From the NCBI GenBank assembly GCA_902766745.1, contig CACXES010000051.1, positions 1-47,170 of the forward strand: 47,170 nt of DNA, read 5' to 3'. Positions 34,837 to 42,780 of this stretch are shown piece by piece. Source of the DNA: an uncultured Ruminococcus sp. (lineage in GTDB: Bacteria; Bacillota; Clostridia; Monoglobales; Monoglobaceae). Positions within the stretch are counted from its first letter, which is position 1, and each line of letters starts with the position of its first letter. The notes under the pieces are model-generated. The model ran no database searches. It was not told the origin of the DNA and was given only the letters and a program-made list of their open reading frames with translations. The position numbers and the translations under genes were made by a program.

Positions 34837-35775
34837 TTATTGCTTCGTTGAGGAGTCAACACCGTCTGCAACGTCCTTGAGGGTCGCAACGATGCCGGCA
34901 AGGTTTTGCAGATTTGACGGAATGATAAGCTTTGTTGCCTTCCCGTCTGCCGCCTTGGCAAATGCCTCTAAGCCCTTTATCGATATAACGGCATCGCTGG
35001 GGCTTGCTTCATTGAGCATCCTTATACCGTCGGCGGTCGCCTGCTGAACCTCTCTTATAGCCTGTGCCTCACCCTCGGCAACACGAATGGCGGCTTCCTT
35101 ATCGGCCTCTGCCTTCAGTATCTGTGACTGCTTTTCGGCTTCCGCTTGAAGAATTCTGGATTCCTTTTCGCCCTCCGCAACGAGTACGGCGGACTTCTTC
35201 TCGCCCTCCGCGCGGAGAATTGCCTCACGGCGTTCACGCTCAGCCTTCATCTGCTTTTCCATCGCCTCACGGATACCTGCGGGCGGAATGATGTTCTTAA
35301 GCTCAACACGGTTTATCTTAATACCCCAGGGGTCTGTTGCCTCATCGAGGATAGCACGCATTTTGGTGTTTATGACATCTCTCGAGGTAAGGCTTTCGTC
35401 AAGCTCCATATCGCCGATGATATTTCTGAGAGTTGTTGCGGTCAGATTTTCGATTGCCGACATAGGAAGCTCAACACCATAGGTATAGAGCCGAGGATCG
35501 GTAATTTGAAAATAAACGACCGTATCTATCTGCATGGTAACGTTATCCTTGGTGATAACAGGCTGAGGCGGAAAGTCCACAACCTGTTCCTTTAAGCTAA
35601 CCTTCTTGACAACCTTTTCGATAACGGGTATCTTAAAGTGCAGTCCCACACCCCAGCTTGCGTGAAACGCACCGAGTCGTTCTACGATGTAGGCGTGAGC
35701 CTGGGGAACAATTTTGATACACGAAATCAGTACAACAACCAATAAAATAAGTACTCCGATTACAAATGATAACAT
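34837..35775 (-). CDS. SPFH/stomatin-like membrane protein (QmcA/Band 7)
   Basis: This 312-residue protein has an N-terminal transmembrane helix (VIGVLILLVVVLISC), then the Band 7 domain with ERLGAFHASWGVGLHFKIPV near residue 33. A long charged coiled coil (about 185-250, AEGEKKSAVLVAEGEKES and AEAEKQSQILKAEADKEA) and a tail follow. Such proteins assemble into large membrane cages that organise proteases or lipid domains. Its start overlaps the nfeD stop (TAATG at 35773-35777). That coupling agrees with the known SPFH-NfeD partnership. GGGAGG lies in the end of nfeD. Confidence 0.93.
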   Translation of the reverse strand: MLSFVIGVLILLVVVLISCIKIVPQAHAYIVERLGAFHASWGVGLHFKIPVIEKVVKKVSLKEQVVDFPPQPVITKDNVTMQIDTVVYFQITDPRLYTYGVELPMSAIENLTATTLRNIIGDMELDESLTSRDVINTKMRAILDEATDPWGIKINRVELKNIIPPAGIREAMEKQMKAERERREAILRAEGEKKSAVLVAEGEKESRILQAEAEKQSQILKAEADKEAAIRVAEGEAQAIREVQQATADGIRMLNEASPSDAVISIKGLEAFAKAADGKATKLIIPSNLQNLAGIVATLKDVADGVDSSTKQ

Positions 35776-36233
35776 TAGTTATCCTCCCTTTCTTTATCGG
35801 AAATAACCGAAGCGACAAGGTGCGCCCCGACAATCTCTTCGATTTTAATGATATCTCCTGCTTTGGCCTTTCCGTCACCGCGTATTTGGACGGACCAAAG
35901 CTTTCCGCCGACCCTTGCTTCACCCTTGCCGAGAAGCGGATCTACCTCCTCGGTGATGATGCCTGTGCGGCCGATTAGCATATCTGCGTTTGTTGCCGTC
36001 TTTTTTGATGAACGAAATTTCTTGCACATCGGCATGGTAAGAAGCAAAAGTACGACTGACACAGCGAGAAAAATTAAAAGCTGTGCAAGTGCGGGTACCC
36101 CAAGTGCCGCAGCCGCAGCCGCACAGACTGCACCTATTACAATCCAAACGGATACAAGTGCGGTAGTGCACGCTTCAATAATGCCTGCCGCCAATGCCGC
36201 CGCAAGCCAAGTAATGACCATAACGCCGTCCAT
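35775..36233 (-). CDS. nfeD: NfeD-family membrane protein
   Basis: The protein has 152 residues. Two to four N-terminal hydrophobic helices (WLAAALAAGIIEACTTALV and following) are followed by a C-terminal OB-fold domain (MLIGRTGIITEEVDPLLGKG, then GKLWSVQIRGDGKAKAGD). It is the short NfeD form, lacking the ClpP-like protease domain of the long form. I chose ATG 36233 because GGAGG lies seven bases upstream. It is coupled to the SPFH gene, its usual partner in membrane-stress or lipid-domain functions. Confidence 0.9.
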   Translation of the reverse strand: MDGVMVITWLAAALAAGIIEACTTALVSVWIVIGAVCAAAAAALGVPALAQLLIFLAVSVVLLLLTMPMCKKFRSSKKTATNADMLIGRTGIITEEVDPLLGKGEARVGGKLWSVQIRGDGKAKAGDIIKIEEIVGAHLVASVISDKEREDN

Positions 36234-36281
36234 AGAATCGCCTCCGAAATAATACATAAGCCGGCTTGCCGACCGTGTATG

Positions 36282-36749
36282 TTAATATGAACGCTTATAA
36301 CCGCCGCTGCGCTTGCCTTCGCTGCTCCGCTTCAAATCCTGAAATTTTTCATCGCTGTCCTGCTTGAATTTCTGAAGCATATCATCAAAGCTCATATCGC
36401 CGGACTTTTTCCCGAATTCAAATTCCTCGGGCGGTCTGTGAGACAAGCCCTCACGTTTCGGTTCGCTGCGCCGCTTGCCGCGACCGCCGCGCTTTTCGCG
36501 TTTTTCGCCGTTTTCGGAAAGAAGCACCTGCTTTATGGAAAGGCTGATTTTGCCGCCGTCGGTGCCGATGACCTTTACCTTGACGGTCTGCCCCTCCTTT
36601 AAGTGCTCCTTAACATCGCTGACATACGAAGTGGATATTTCCGAAATATGTACCAGTCCCGTTTTGCCCCCGGGTAATTCCACAAAAGCGCCGAATGCCG
36701 CAATTCCCGTGACCTTACCCTCTAAAACCATTCCTACTTCAACCTGCAT
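36282..36749 (-). CDS. yabR: S1-domain RNA-binding protein, YabR/general stress protein 13-like
   Basis: This 155-residue protein has an N-terminal S1 domain (about 1-75) with GKVTGIAAFGAFVELPGGK and GLVHISEIS. A very basic region follows (EKREKRGGRGKRRSEPKRE), then a charged tail with MSFDDMLQKFKQDSDEKFQD. It probably binds RNA or ribosomes. It follows divIC within the yabP-yabQ-divIC-yabR order known from Bacillus. Its ribosome site, GGAAGG, is 13 bases from ATG, longer than usual. Confidence 0.9.
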   Translation of the reverse strand: MQVEVGMVLEGKVTGIAAFGAFVELPGGKTGLVHISEISTSYVSDVKEHLKEGQTVKVKVIGTDGGKISLSIKQVLLSENGEKREKRGGRGKRRSEPKREGLSHRPPEEFEFGKKSGDMSFDDMLQKFKQDSDEKFQDLKRSSEGKRSGGYKRSY

Positions 36750-36810
36750 ATTCAGTTTTTTTCCTTCCTGCGAGGATTTATCCTCTTTATGTAAAATATT
36801 TAATTATAAG

Positions 36811-37152
36811 TCACTTATTATTTTCGCTTTTATTTGAGTCGATAAATACTCTTTCGTTGGGTCTGACAAGACCGAGCTGTTCTCTCGCAATATGCTCTAT
36901 ATATTCCGGGTTATTAAGGTTATCCACCTCGGATTTTAAGGCCTCACCGGTCTGCTGAGCCTCGGATATTTTGCCGTTTAATGCGTCAATGGTCCGATTT
37001 TGCTCGGACAGAGAAAGCTGCTGTGATATAACCGTAACCGCAAAATAAATGACAGCCGCTGCGGTTATACCGAGATATACCGGCGTTCTGCGGTTTTTGG
37101 ATGCGGATTTGCCGTGTGCGGCAGTTTTTTTATGCCTTTTGTGCTTAGCCAA
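36811..37152 (-). CDS. divIC: Septum formation initiator, DivIC/FtsB-like
   Basis: The protein has about 113 residues. A basic cytoplasmic end (KHKRHKKTAAHGKSASKNRR) precedes a single membrane helix (VYLGITAAAVIYFAVTVI). A coiled coil (QNRTIDALNGKISEAQQ and on) and the family tail YIEHIAREQLGLVRPNERVF follow. It works with FtsL and the FtsQ-type protein in the divisome. I chose TTG 37152, eight bases after GAGG, because no in-frame ATG has a ribosome site. A perfect promoter lies upstream at 37302-37330, so it need not depend on yabPQ transcription. Confidence 0.9.
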   Translation of the reverse strand: MAKHKRHKKTAAHGKSASKNRRTPVYLGITAAAVIYFAVTVISQQLSLSEQNRTIDALNGKISEAQQTGEALKSEVDNLNNPEYIEHIAREQLGLVRPNERVFIDSNKSENNK

Positions 37153-37301
37153 TACCTTCACCTCACCAAATAATATAACCTGTACGCAGAGCTGTTGCGC
37201 CCTACGCAGCTTGCAATCTGTCACAAGCTCTGCTCCTTGCAAGCAAAGCAGAAGCATTGCCCCGATTTAAATAAATCATACAATAAAAGCATTGTATCAT
37301 T

Positions 37302-37330
37302 ATTATATACCATGTAAATCAATTTGTCAA
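37302..37330 (-). promoter_or_regulatory. Sigma-A promoter of divIC-yabR
   Basis: On the minus strand TTGACA (37330-37325) and TATAAT (37307-37302) have a 17-base spacer, a full consensus. ATACAAT/ATTGTAT (about 37278-37297) forms an inverted repeat at the predicted start. The promoter lies between yabQ and divIC and gives vegetative expression to divIC within an otherwise sporulation-type cluster. Confidence 0.85.
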
Positions 37331-37364
37331 TGACTGCGGCGGCAAATAAATCAAATTTATTTTG

Positions 37365-37796
37365 TTAAATTTGCCTTTGCCGCATATGCGATCGGACAAA
37401 ATGTACTGTCGGCATGATAACTCTGCGGTATAAAAACAGAAAAGGCATCAAAATGATACGGATAAGCCGGTAAAGGCCGTGAAACAGCAGACGAAAAGCC
37501 GTTTCGACTAGGCCGACCGCCCTGTCTTTTAAAATGAGCCGATACAGTCCGAAGACAGCAGCCTGAGTCAGCACGCCGTAAAGGCGCAGGATTCCGTTGT
37601 TTTTTGTGTAGGCGACGGCAGAGGCGGCGGCACCGAATAATATCAGAAACAGAATATCCTCAATATTGACAAGCAAATCAGCCGTGGGTATAAGCCGCCT
37701 TGTCAGACGAAGAACGTCGTAGATTAGCGCAAGGACAAGTCCTGCCGCCGCCGACCATAAAAAGCATGTAAAATCGACTCCGAAGGTAACTCTCAA
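37365..37796 (-). CDS. yabQ: YabQ, spore cortex membrane protein
   Basis: This 143-residue membrane protein is needed for spore cortex formation in Bacillus. It has about four hydrophobic segments, beginning CFLWSAAAGLVLALIYDVLR, with the family-typical ADLLVNIEDILFLILFG near residue 40 and a basic tail (RSHMRQRQI). The start is TTG at 37796, with GGAAAGGAG upstream. It lies 24 bases after yabP. Confidence 0.9.
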   Translation of the reverse strand: MRVTFGVDFTCFLWSAAAGLVLALIYDVLRLTRRLIPTADLLVNIEDILFLILFGAAASAVAYTKNNGILRLYGVLTQAAVFGLYRLILKDRAVGLVETAFRLLFHGLYRLIRIILMPFLFLYRRVIMPTVHFVRSHMRQRQI

Positions 37797-37820
37797 TCGA
37801 ATTCTCCTTTCCGCCGTGCA

Positions 37821-38093
37821 TCAGCGAAAAAGACGGCTGAAAAATCCGCCGCCGTCGGACACTGCACGCTCGCTGTACTGTATTTCGTCTATTTCGCCTT
37901 CGATGATAAGCTGCCCGTCCTCCACGTTAAGACGGCTGATCTTGAAATCAATACCCGTTACTGTCATTGTTCCCATATCGGTAATAATTATAACCTTTTC
38001 CTCATCAAAGCTCTCCACGTCCTCAACGGCAGTGACCGTTATCCTTGACCTGTTGTCAATAGTAACCTTATGCTCTCTGGTGTTTTCCTCCAT
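37821..38093 (-). CDS. yabP: YabP, spore coat/cortex morphogenesis protein
   Basis: The protein has about 90 residues. MEENTREHKVTIDNRSRITV opens a small beta-rich domain, with GVEDVESFD-type sequence VEDVESFDEEKVIIITDMG and LIIEGEIDEIQYSE at its end. It is the YabP family fold, seen also in YqfC, and the protein acts in spore assembly in the mother cell. ATG 38093 has AAAGGAG 11 bases upstream. It is the first gene of yabP-yabQ-divIC-yabR. Confidence 0.9.
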   Translation of the reverse strand: MEENTREHKVTIDNRSRITVTAVEDVESFDEEKVIIITDMGTMTVTGIDFKISRLNVEDGQLIIEGEIDEIQYSERAVSDGGGFFSRLFR

Positions 38094-38236
38094 TTTGACA
38101 TCCACTCCTTTGGTATTGTTCTGCATTTTATACATTATATTCGGTCTTTACTTCAAAAATGCAGAATCGGCACCGATTGTCGAAATTAATAAGACAAACA
38201 CCCGTATGCGTCGGAGCGGCAGTGTGCGGAACGGAT

Positions 38237-38271
38237 AAAAAACGCAGACAGGTAATTTCAACCCGTCTGCG
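38237..38271 (-). terminator. Terminator of the LCP gene
   Basis: On the minus strand CGCAGACGGG pairs with CCTGTCTGCG with one mismatch and is followed by six Ts. It ends the LCP gene before yabP. Confidence 0.85.
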
Positions 38272-38295
38272 CCGTGCCTTTGTGTTTTATTAAAT

Positions 38296-39417
38296 TTAAT
38301 CCCGTGCGGTGGCGGAGTTTTCAAGCTCGCCTATATTTTCGGATGAGCTTGCCGACTTCCGACTTTCGTGCAGCTCCGAAATGGCATCGAAACCCGAGGC
38401 ACTGTTTTTAAGCTCTGCCTCATGCTCTGCCTTATAATTTGCCCATTCCTCGGGGGTCATGGGAAGAAACACCGAATTTACCAGCTCACGCGTTGCCTTC
38501 TCGTCATATATATACCACCAAAGCGCCATAGAATGACCATCGGCGGTAAAGTATTCCGAATTTCCGGGAAGCTGATACGAGCCGATGTAATTTATGTCTA
38601 CCTTTTGTATAAGGTCAAGGTGATTCAGCAGGTCTCGCATGGTGTAATTTGTGCGGACATTCTCACTTATCACTTCAAATATATCATCAATCTTCGAGAG
38701 ATACTGAGGCTTGAATTTCTGCTTGACAAATTCCTTTATGAACTGCTGCTGCCAATACTCTCGGCCTTCGTCGCCCATGACATATTCACCCGGGGCGGAG
38801 CCGTCGTTATTGTGACGAAACCTGACAAAATCGTGAGCCGCCTGACCGTCGAGGTGCTGCTGTCCCGCCTTTAGATGGATATGCAGATTCTGGGTGGGAT
38901 CATCGTAATTCATGTCATAAGGGACGTTGAAGTCAACCCCGTCAAGAGCGTTAATTATATCCTTAAAGCCGGCAAAGTCAAGGGAGACAAAGTAGTGTAT
39001 CGGAAGACCGGTAAGCTCCTTGACTTCGGCAATCAAAAGCTCCTCGGGCTCGTTGATGCGTCCATTCTTGACGGCGTCCCGGCCGATGCCGATAAGAGCG
39101 TTTATCTTCTGTGACGTATAGCCATCGGGCTTAACAAGGGTGTCACGGGGTATCGACATAATGTTTACACGATTGGAAAATCCGTCCACAGAGGCGAGCA
39201 TAATCGTATCGCTTCTGGTGCCGTCCTCATCGACACCGATCAGAAGGACGTTAACCATTCCGACGTTCGAGGATTCCTTCTCCAGGCCTTGTACAATAAC
39301 GGTGTCTCCGATGGAGATATCCGCAATGCTGTGTGCGGCATATACACCGAGCATGGCGGCAAAGACGATAGCCGCTGCGGTTATAAGAAGAATAGTAATT
39401 TTAAAGCCTCTGCTCAT
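38296..39417 (-). CDS. LytR-CpsA-Psr (LCP) family glycopolymer ligase
   Basis: The protein has about 373 residues. After an N-terminal membrane helix (KITILLITAAAIVFAAMLGV) comes the extracellular LCP domain. Its motifs are VLLIGVDEDGTRSDTIMLAS (phosphate binding) near residue 60, IMSIPRDT near 90 and DFVRFRHNNDG near 195. It attaches teichoic-acid-like or capsule glycopolymers to peptidoglycan. The last 40 residues are polar and probably disordered. I chose ATG 39417, nine bases after AAAGGA. A promoter lies at 39494-39523. Confidence 0.92.
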   Translation of the reverse strand: MSRGFKITILLITAAAIVFAAMLGVYAAHSIADISIGDTVIVQGLEKESSNVGMVNVLLIGVDEDGTRSDTIMLASVDGFSNRVNIMSIPRDTLVKPDGYTSQKINALIGIGRDAVKNGRINEPEELLIAEVKELTGLPIHYFVSLDFAGFKDIINALDGVDFNVPYDMNYDDPTQNLHIHLKAGQQHLDGQAAHDFVRFRHNNDGSAPGEYVMGDEGREYWQQQFIKEFVKQKFKPQYLSKIDDIFEVISENVRTNYTMRDLLNHLDLIQKVDINYIGSYQLPGNSEYFTADGHSMALWWYIYDEKATRELVNSVFLPMTPEEWANYKAEHEAELKNSASGFDAISELHESRKSASSSENIGELENSATARD

Positions 39418-39493
39418 CAATCTCATTCCTTTTCGATAATTTCGCCGATGTCGGGACAGGCTTCGTCCGAGCATGGGCTGAAATACTCATATT

Positions 39494-39523
39494 AATATAA
39501 CATAAAAAGTTGAATTTTGTCAA
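39494..39523 (-). promoter_or_regulatory. Promoter of the LCP gene
   Basis: On the minus strand TTGACA (39523-39518) and TATATT (39499-39494) are 18 bases apart. Confidence 0.75.
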
Positions 39524-39550
39524 TGTTTCGACAGTATTGTTCATTTATTG

Positions 39551-40135
39551 TTAATCTTTTGTAATATCGTCTGCCGCCTTTCGGTATTTTTCGGCACCGT
39601 AGGTCTTGTTTATCATATCCAAAAGAGCGTTGGAGGACAGCGACGGCGGCAGCGAAAGACGGAGAGCAAGCCTGCGTCTGCGTTCGGCGCTGTCGGGCTT
39701 GCCGGCAAAGCCGTCGGCATAGAATTCTGCCTTGGTGACGGCAGTAAGCTTTGCGCTGTCCGAGGACGCAAGCCTCTTTAGTATTTTTTCCAAAACCTCG
39801 TCTGTCATACCCTCGACTCCGAGAAGTCCGTCGGCACCTGCCTTTTCCTTGCGTTTTTCCTTGCCGGCGATATGCGGAATATATGCGTGTCTGACCCTTG
39901 CGTCCTTGCCGAGACAGCGTTTAATGTAATTGCGTATGCGAAAGCCCGCCCTGTCCGAGTCGGTCAGAACAATAATCCCTCTTTGGTGCGACAGCTTGCG
40001 GAGAGTTTCGATTATGCGCTTTGAGCGGTACAACTCAAAGCCGTGAGTGCAGATGATCGGAGCGTCTGTCACACGCCGAAGCCTTTCCTTGTCATACTTG
40101 CCCTCGACCACTATTACTTCATCAATGTGTATCAT
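39551..40135 (-). CDS. rnmV: Ribonuclease M5 (5S rRNA maturation)
   Basis: The protein has about 194 residues. The N-terminal TOPRIM domain starts HIDEVIVVEGKYDKERLR and includes IIVLTDSDRAGFRIRNYI near residue 60 (DxD). It cuts 5S rRNA precursor. I chose ATG 40135, seven bases after AGAGGT. The longer frame to 40213 has no ribosome site. A consensus promoter lies immediately upstream. In other Firmicutes it is usually near ksgA; here its neighbours are LCP and SpoVB-like genes. Confidence 0.92.
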   Translation of the reverse strand: MIHIDEVIVVEGKYDKERLRRVTDAPIICTHGFELYRSKRIIETLRKLSHQRGIIVLTDSDRAGFRIRNYIKRCLGKDARVRHAYIPHIAGKEKRKEKAGADGLLGVEGMTDEVLEKILKRLASSDSAKLTAVTKAEFYADGFAGKPDSAERRRRLALRLSLPPSLSSNALLDMINKTYGAEKYRKAADDITKD

Positions 40136-40163
40136 ATAACAACCTCTGTGATTTTTTTTATTA

Positions 40164-40192
40164 ATTATACTATTCGGTCGCTGTGTTGTCAA
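40164..40192 (-). promoter_or_regulatory. Sigma-A promoter of rnmV
   Basis: On the minus strand TTGACA (40192-40187) and TATAAT (40169-40164) are 17 bases apart, a perfect match. Confidence 0.87.
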
Positions 40193-40304
40193 CTTCGGAT
40201 TTTGTGCCGGCATCTGCGGCGGAGCTTATCAACATTATTTTGTCCTGTTTCGCATAAAATTGAAATATCCGATAATAAAAATATTAAAAAAAGGATGTAC
40301 ATAT

Positions 40305-41714
40305 ATGCCGAAAAACGTAAAGAATAAAAAATATAAGATGTACGGAAACATTCTTCTGCTCGGAATGTCGGGAATAATCGCAAAGCTTTTTGACTTCGGC
40401 TTTCGTGCGTTTTATGCCGGGGTGTTGGGAACGGAGGGAATGGGTCTGTTGTCGCTGGGGTTTTCCATGCACGGGGTAATGCTTACAATCGCAACGGCAG
40501 GGCTTGGCGTTGCCGTGTCCCGCTGTACATCGGTCTATATCGAACGGAAGAACCCCGCCGCAGTGAAAAAGTGTATGAAAATGGCGGTTTTCGGCGTTTC
40601 GGTTCTTGCCCTGACCGTAATTTTAATTACCTTCTTATTCTCGGACAAAATTGCGGAAAGGCTGCTCGGCGACGGAAGGATTTCCTTCAGCCTTTGTACG
40701 CTGATGCCGAGCGTGCTTTTTATGGGGATTTCCTATTGCACAAAGGGCTGCTTTTATGCGGAGCGCAGAGTGCTTCCGCCGGCATCCTCCGAGATATTGG
40801 AGCAGACGGTGAAGTTTGTATCAATCCGTGTTCTTTTGAAAATTTTTCTGCCGTTCGGGACAGAATACGGATGTGCCGCCGTTTTCGGAGGAATAACAAT
40901 AGGCGAGCTGTCCTCGTGCGTGTATCTTTTGTTCCTGTACCGCCGCGAGGAGCGACTGAATTTTAGAATTAAGGCTCAAGACAGTGACGAGCCGTGCCGA
41001 GGTGAAATGCTGACGAAGCTTCTCGGTGTGTCGTTGCCGTCAATGATAACCTCTCTCTGCTGCAGTGCCCTGCGTATGCAGGAGGAGGTGCTGATAATCT
41101 CGGCACTGGAGCGTGGAAATATGTCCCACAGCGAGGCGGTGAGTACCCTCGGTATAATGTGCGGAATGGTGATGCCGCTGCTGGTTCTGCCGTTGAATCT
41201 GGCAGGCTCGGTCATGTCGCTTCTCGTCCCCGAGATTTCGAGGGCGGAGGTCCGCGGCGGCGGCAGTCTGCGCCGTACTGTAAAAAAGGTTTACGGACTT
41301 GGGCTGACAGTCGGGATCATAGTCGGGCTGTTCTTTATGATTTTCGGCGGCAGTGCAAGTCGTGCGTTTTATAAGACCGCTGCGGCGGCGGAGCTTGTGG
41401 TGTGCCTTGCGCCGCTCTGTCCGGTGATGTTTATGGATTCGCTGTCCTGCTCAATTTTAAACGGCCTCGGAAAGCAGCTTCGTCTGCTGCTGTTTTCGCT
41501 GCTGGATTTTTCGCTGCGGCTGAGCGTGATTTACTTCGCTATGCCGCAGTACAAAACAGGTGCCTTTTCCGCCATGACTGCCGCAAGCAACGTTTTTACC
41601 TGTATGCTAAGCCTGGGAAGTGTCCTGTGGCTGGTGTACGGGGAGAATTATATTTTCAAATTAAAATTGACAAAATCCGCAAAGTGTGCTATCTTAAAGC
41701 ATAGAGAAAGGTAA
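40305..41714 (+). CDS. SpoVB/MurJ-family flippase (polysaccharide or lipid II transporter)
   Basis: This 469-residue membrane protein has about 12-14 hydrophobic helices and the MOP-superfamily SpoVB layout. The N-terminus is GNILLLGMSGIIAKLFDFGF and later segments include LPSMITSLCCSALRMQEEVL. In sporulating cells SpoVB flips cortex precursors; paralogs carry other lipid-linked sugars. ATG 40305 has AAAGGA nine bases upstream; the TTG frame to 40260 lacks one. It is followed by an ECF sigma gene whose promoter lies within its 3' end. Confidence 0.88.
   Translation: MPKNVKNKKYKMYGNILLLGMSGIIAKLFDFGFRAFYAGVLGTEGMGLLSLGFSMHGVMLTIATAGLGVAVSRCTSVYIERKNPAAVKKCMKMAVFGVSVLALTVILITFLFSDKIAERLLGDGRISFSLCTLMPSVLFMGISYCTKGCFYAERRVLPPASSEILEQTVKFVSIRVLLKIFLPFGTEYGCAAVFGGITIGELSSCVYLLFLYRREERLNFRIKAQDSDEPCRGEMLTKLLGVSLPSMITSLCCSALRMQEEVLIISALERGNMSHSEAVSTLGIMCGMVMPLLVLPLNLAGSVMSLLVPEISRAEVRGGGSLRRTVKKVYGLGLTVGIIVGLFFMIFGGSASRAFYKTAAAAELVVCLAPLCPVMFMDSLSCSILNGLGKQLRLLLFSLLDFSLRLSVIYFAMPQYKTGAFSAMTAASNVFTCMLSLGSVLWLVYGENYIFKLKLTKSAKCAILKHRER
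41667..41695 (+). promoter_or_regulatory. Promoter of the ECF sigma gene, inside the flippase 3' end
   Basis: TTGACA (41667-41672) and TATCTT (41690-41695) are 17 bases apart. It would make a leader of about 65 bases to the sigma gene. Confidence 0.65.
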
Positions 41715-41767
41715 ACGGAGCTGCGGACGGTAAGCTTTTTATCGACTGAACGGGAGGTGATGCCGCA

Positions 41768-42358
41768 ATGAACGAGGATTTTTTGATTAAAAAAGCGAAA
41801 AAGGGTGACAGTGCGGCATTTTCCGCTCTGATGGAGCAGCATTTTGCGATGATATACAACCTTGCCCTTCGGATGTCGGGGAATCCCGATGATGCATCGG
41901 ATTTGACGCAGGAGGTTATGATAAAGCTGTTTAAAAATATCGGTGCCTTTGAGGGTAAGTCAAAGTTTTCGACCTGGGTGTATCGGGTTGCTTCAAACAC
42001 CTGCCTGGACGAGCTTAGAAAAATTAAGCGTAAAAAGACGGTGTCACTGGATGCGGAATACGAAACGGAGGACGGAAGCGTGGGCTATGAGGCAGAGGAT
42101 ACGGCTCCGACACCCGATGTTTCCGCAGAGCGGTCGGAGCTTAAGACTATTGTTGCAAAGGCGGTAAGCCGCTTGGGTGAGGAATATCGGACGGCGGTTA
42201 TTTTAAGGGATATAAACGGCCTCAGCTATACCGAGATTGCCGAGGTAATCGGCTGCAGCGTGGGAACGGTCAAGTCACGGATAAGCCGCGGCAGGGCAAA
42301 TCTTAAAGAGATTCTTGAAAAAGATTTTCAGATTGGCGGAACTTATTTTCAAAATTAA
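41768..42358 (+). CDS. ECF (extracytoplasmic function) sigma factor
   Basis: This 196-residue protein has region 2 (DLTQEVMIKLFKNIGAFEG, then STWVYRVASNTCLDELRK) and region 4 (SYTEIAEVIGCSVGTVKSRI), separated by an acidic linker. It directs RNA polymerase to stress promoters. GGGAGGTGA precedes ATG. The probable anti-sigma gene lies 420 bases downstream, unusually far for such a pair, with no terminator between that I can name. The stress it answers to is unknown. Confidence 0.93.
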   Translation: MNEDFLIKKAKKGDSAAFSALMEQHFAMIYNLALRMSGNPDDASDLTQEVMIKLFKNIGAFEGKSKFSTWVYRVASNTCLDELRKIKRKKTVSLDAEYETEDGSVGYEAEDTAPTPDVSAERSELKTIVAKAVSRLGEEYRTAVILRDINGLSYTEIAEVIGCSVGTVKSRISRGRANLKEILEKDFQIGGTYFQN

Positions 42359-42780
42359 ACGTCTTATAATACAGATGAATAATAAATGATTGTAAATGTA
42401 AAACGCTAAATTGTGGAAACGTTCCGCAAAATCCGAAATAATTTTTTCGTTGCAGTTGGGCAGTAGGGTTCCTGAAAAACGGAGGGTTGTACCCGATGTT
42501 TTTTGGGAAGAGGAGACACAGCGGAGCAGGCGACGATGCGAATAAACGAGCATCGAGCAAGAGGAGCAAGTGGCGACGAGGGCGCAGGGCAATTATTCAA
42601 TAAAATTATTTCGGATTTACAATTTGTATGATGCTGTTTTGGGAAGTAAACGGAGAAATTGAGCTATATAAAATATCAAAATATCCTAATTTTACGCTGT
42701 TTTTTGTGTTTTACAAATAGCTGTACAGATGAATAAAATTATTTAATAAATGGAAATTTAACGTGAAAGGGGTGATTTAT
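42359..42780. other. Gap of about 420 bases between sigma and anti-sigma genes
   Basis: It contains a short palindrome, GTGGAAACGTTCCGC (about 42412-42426), and a GGAGGG-preceded 35-codon basic frame (listed separately). A plain AT-rich stretch follows to the anti-sigma gene. An ECF-type promoter driving the anti-sigma gene may lie here, but none can be named by eye. Confidence 0.45.
42496..42603 (+). CDS. Possible 35-residue Arg/Lys-rich peptide
   Basis: CGGAGGG lies eight to nine bases before ATG 42496, ending at TAA 42601-42603. The peptide starts MFFGKRRHSGAGDDANKRAS and is Arg-, Lys- and Ser-rich to the end. The GC-rich coding block stands out from AT-rich DNA on both sides. It is either a real basic micro-protein or a fragment of a repetitive, inserted sequence. 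No homology is known to me. Confidence 0.35.
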   Translation: MFFGKRRHSGAGDDANKRASSKRSKWRRGRRAIIQ

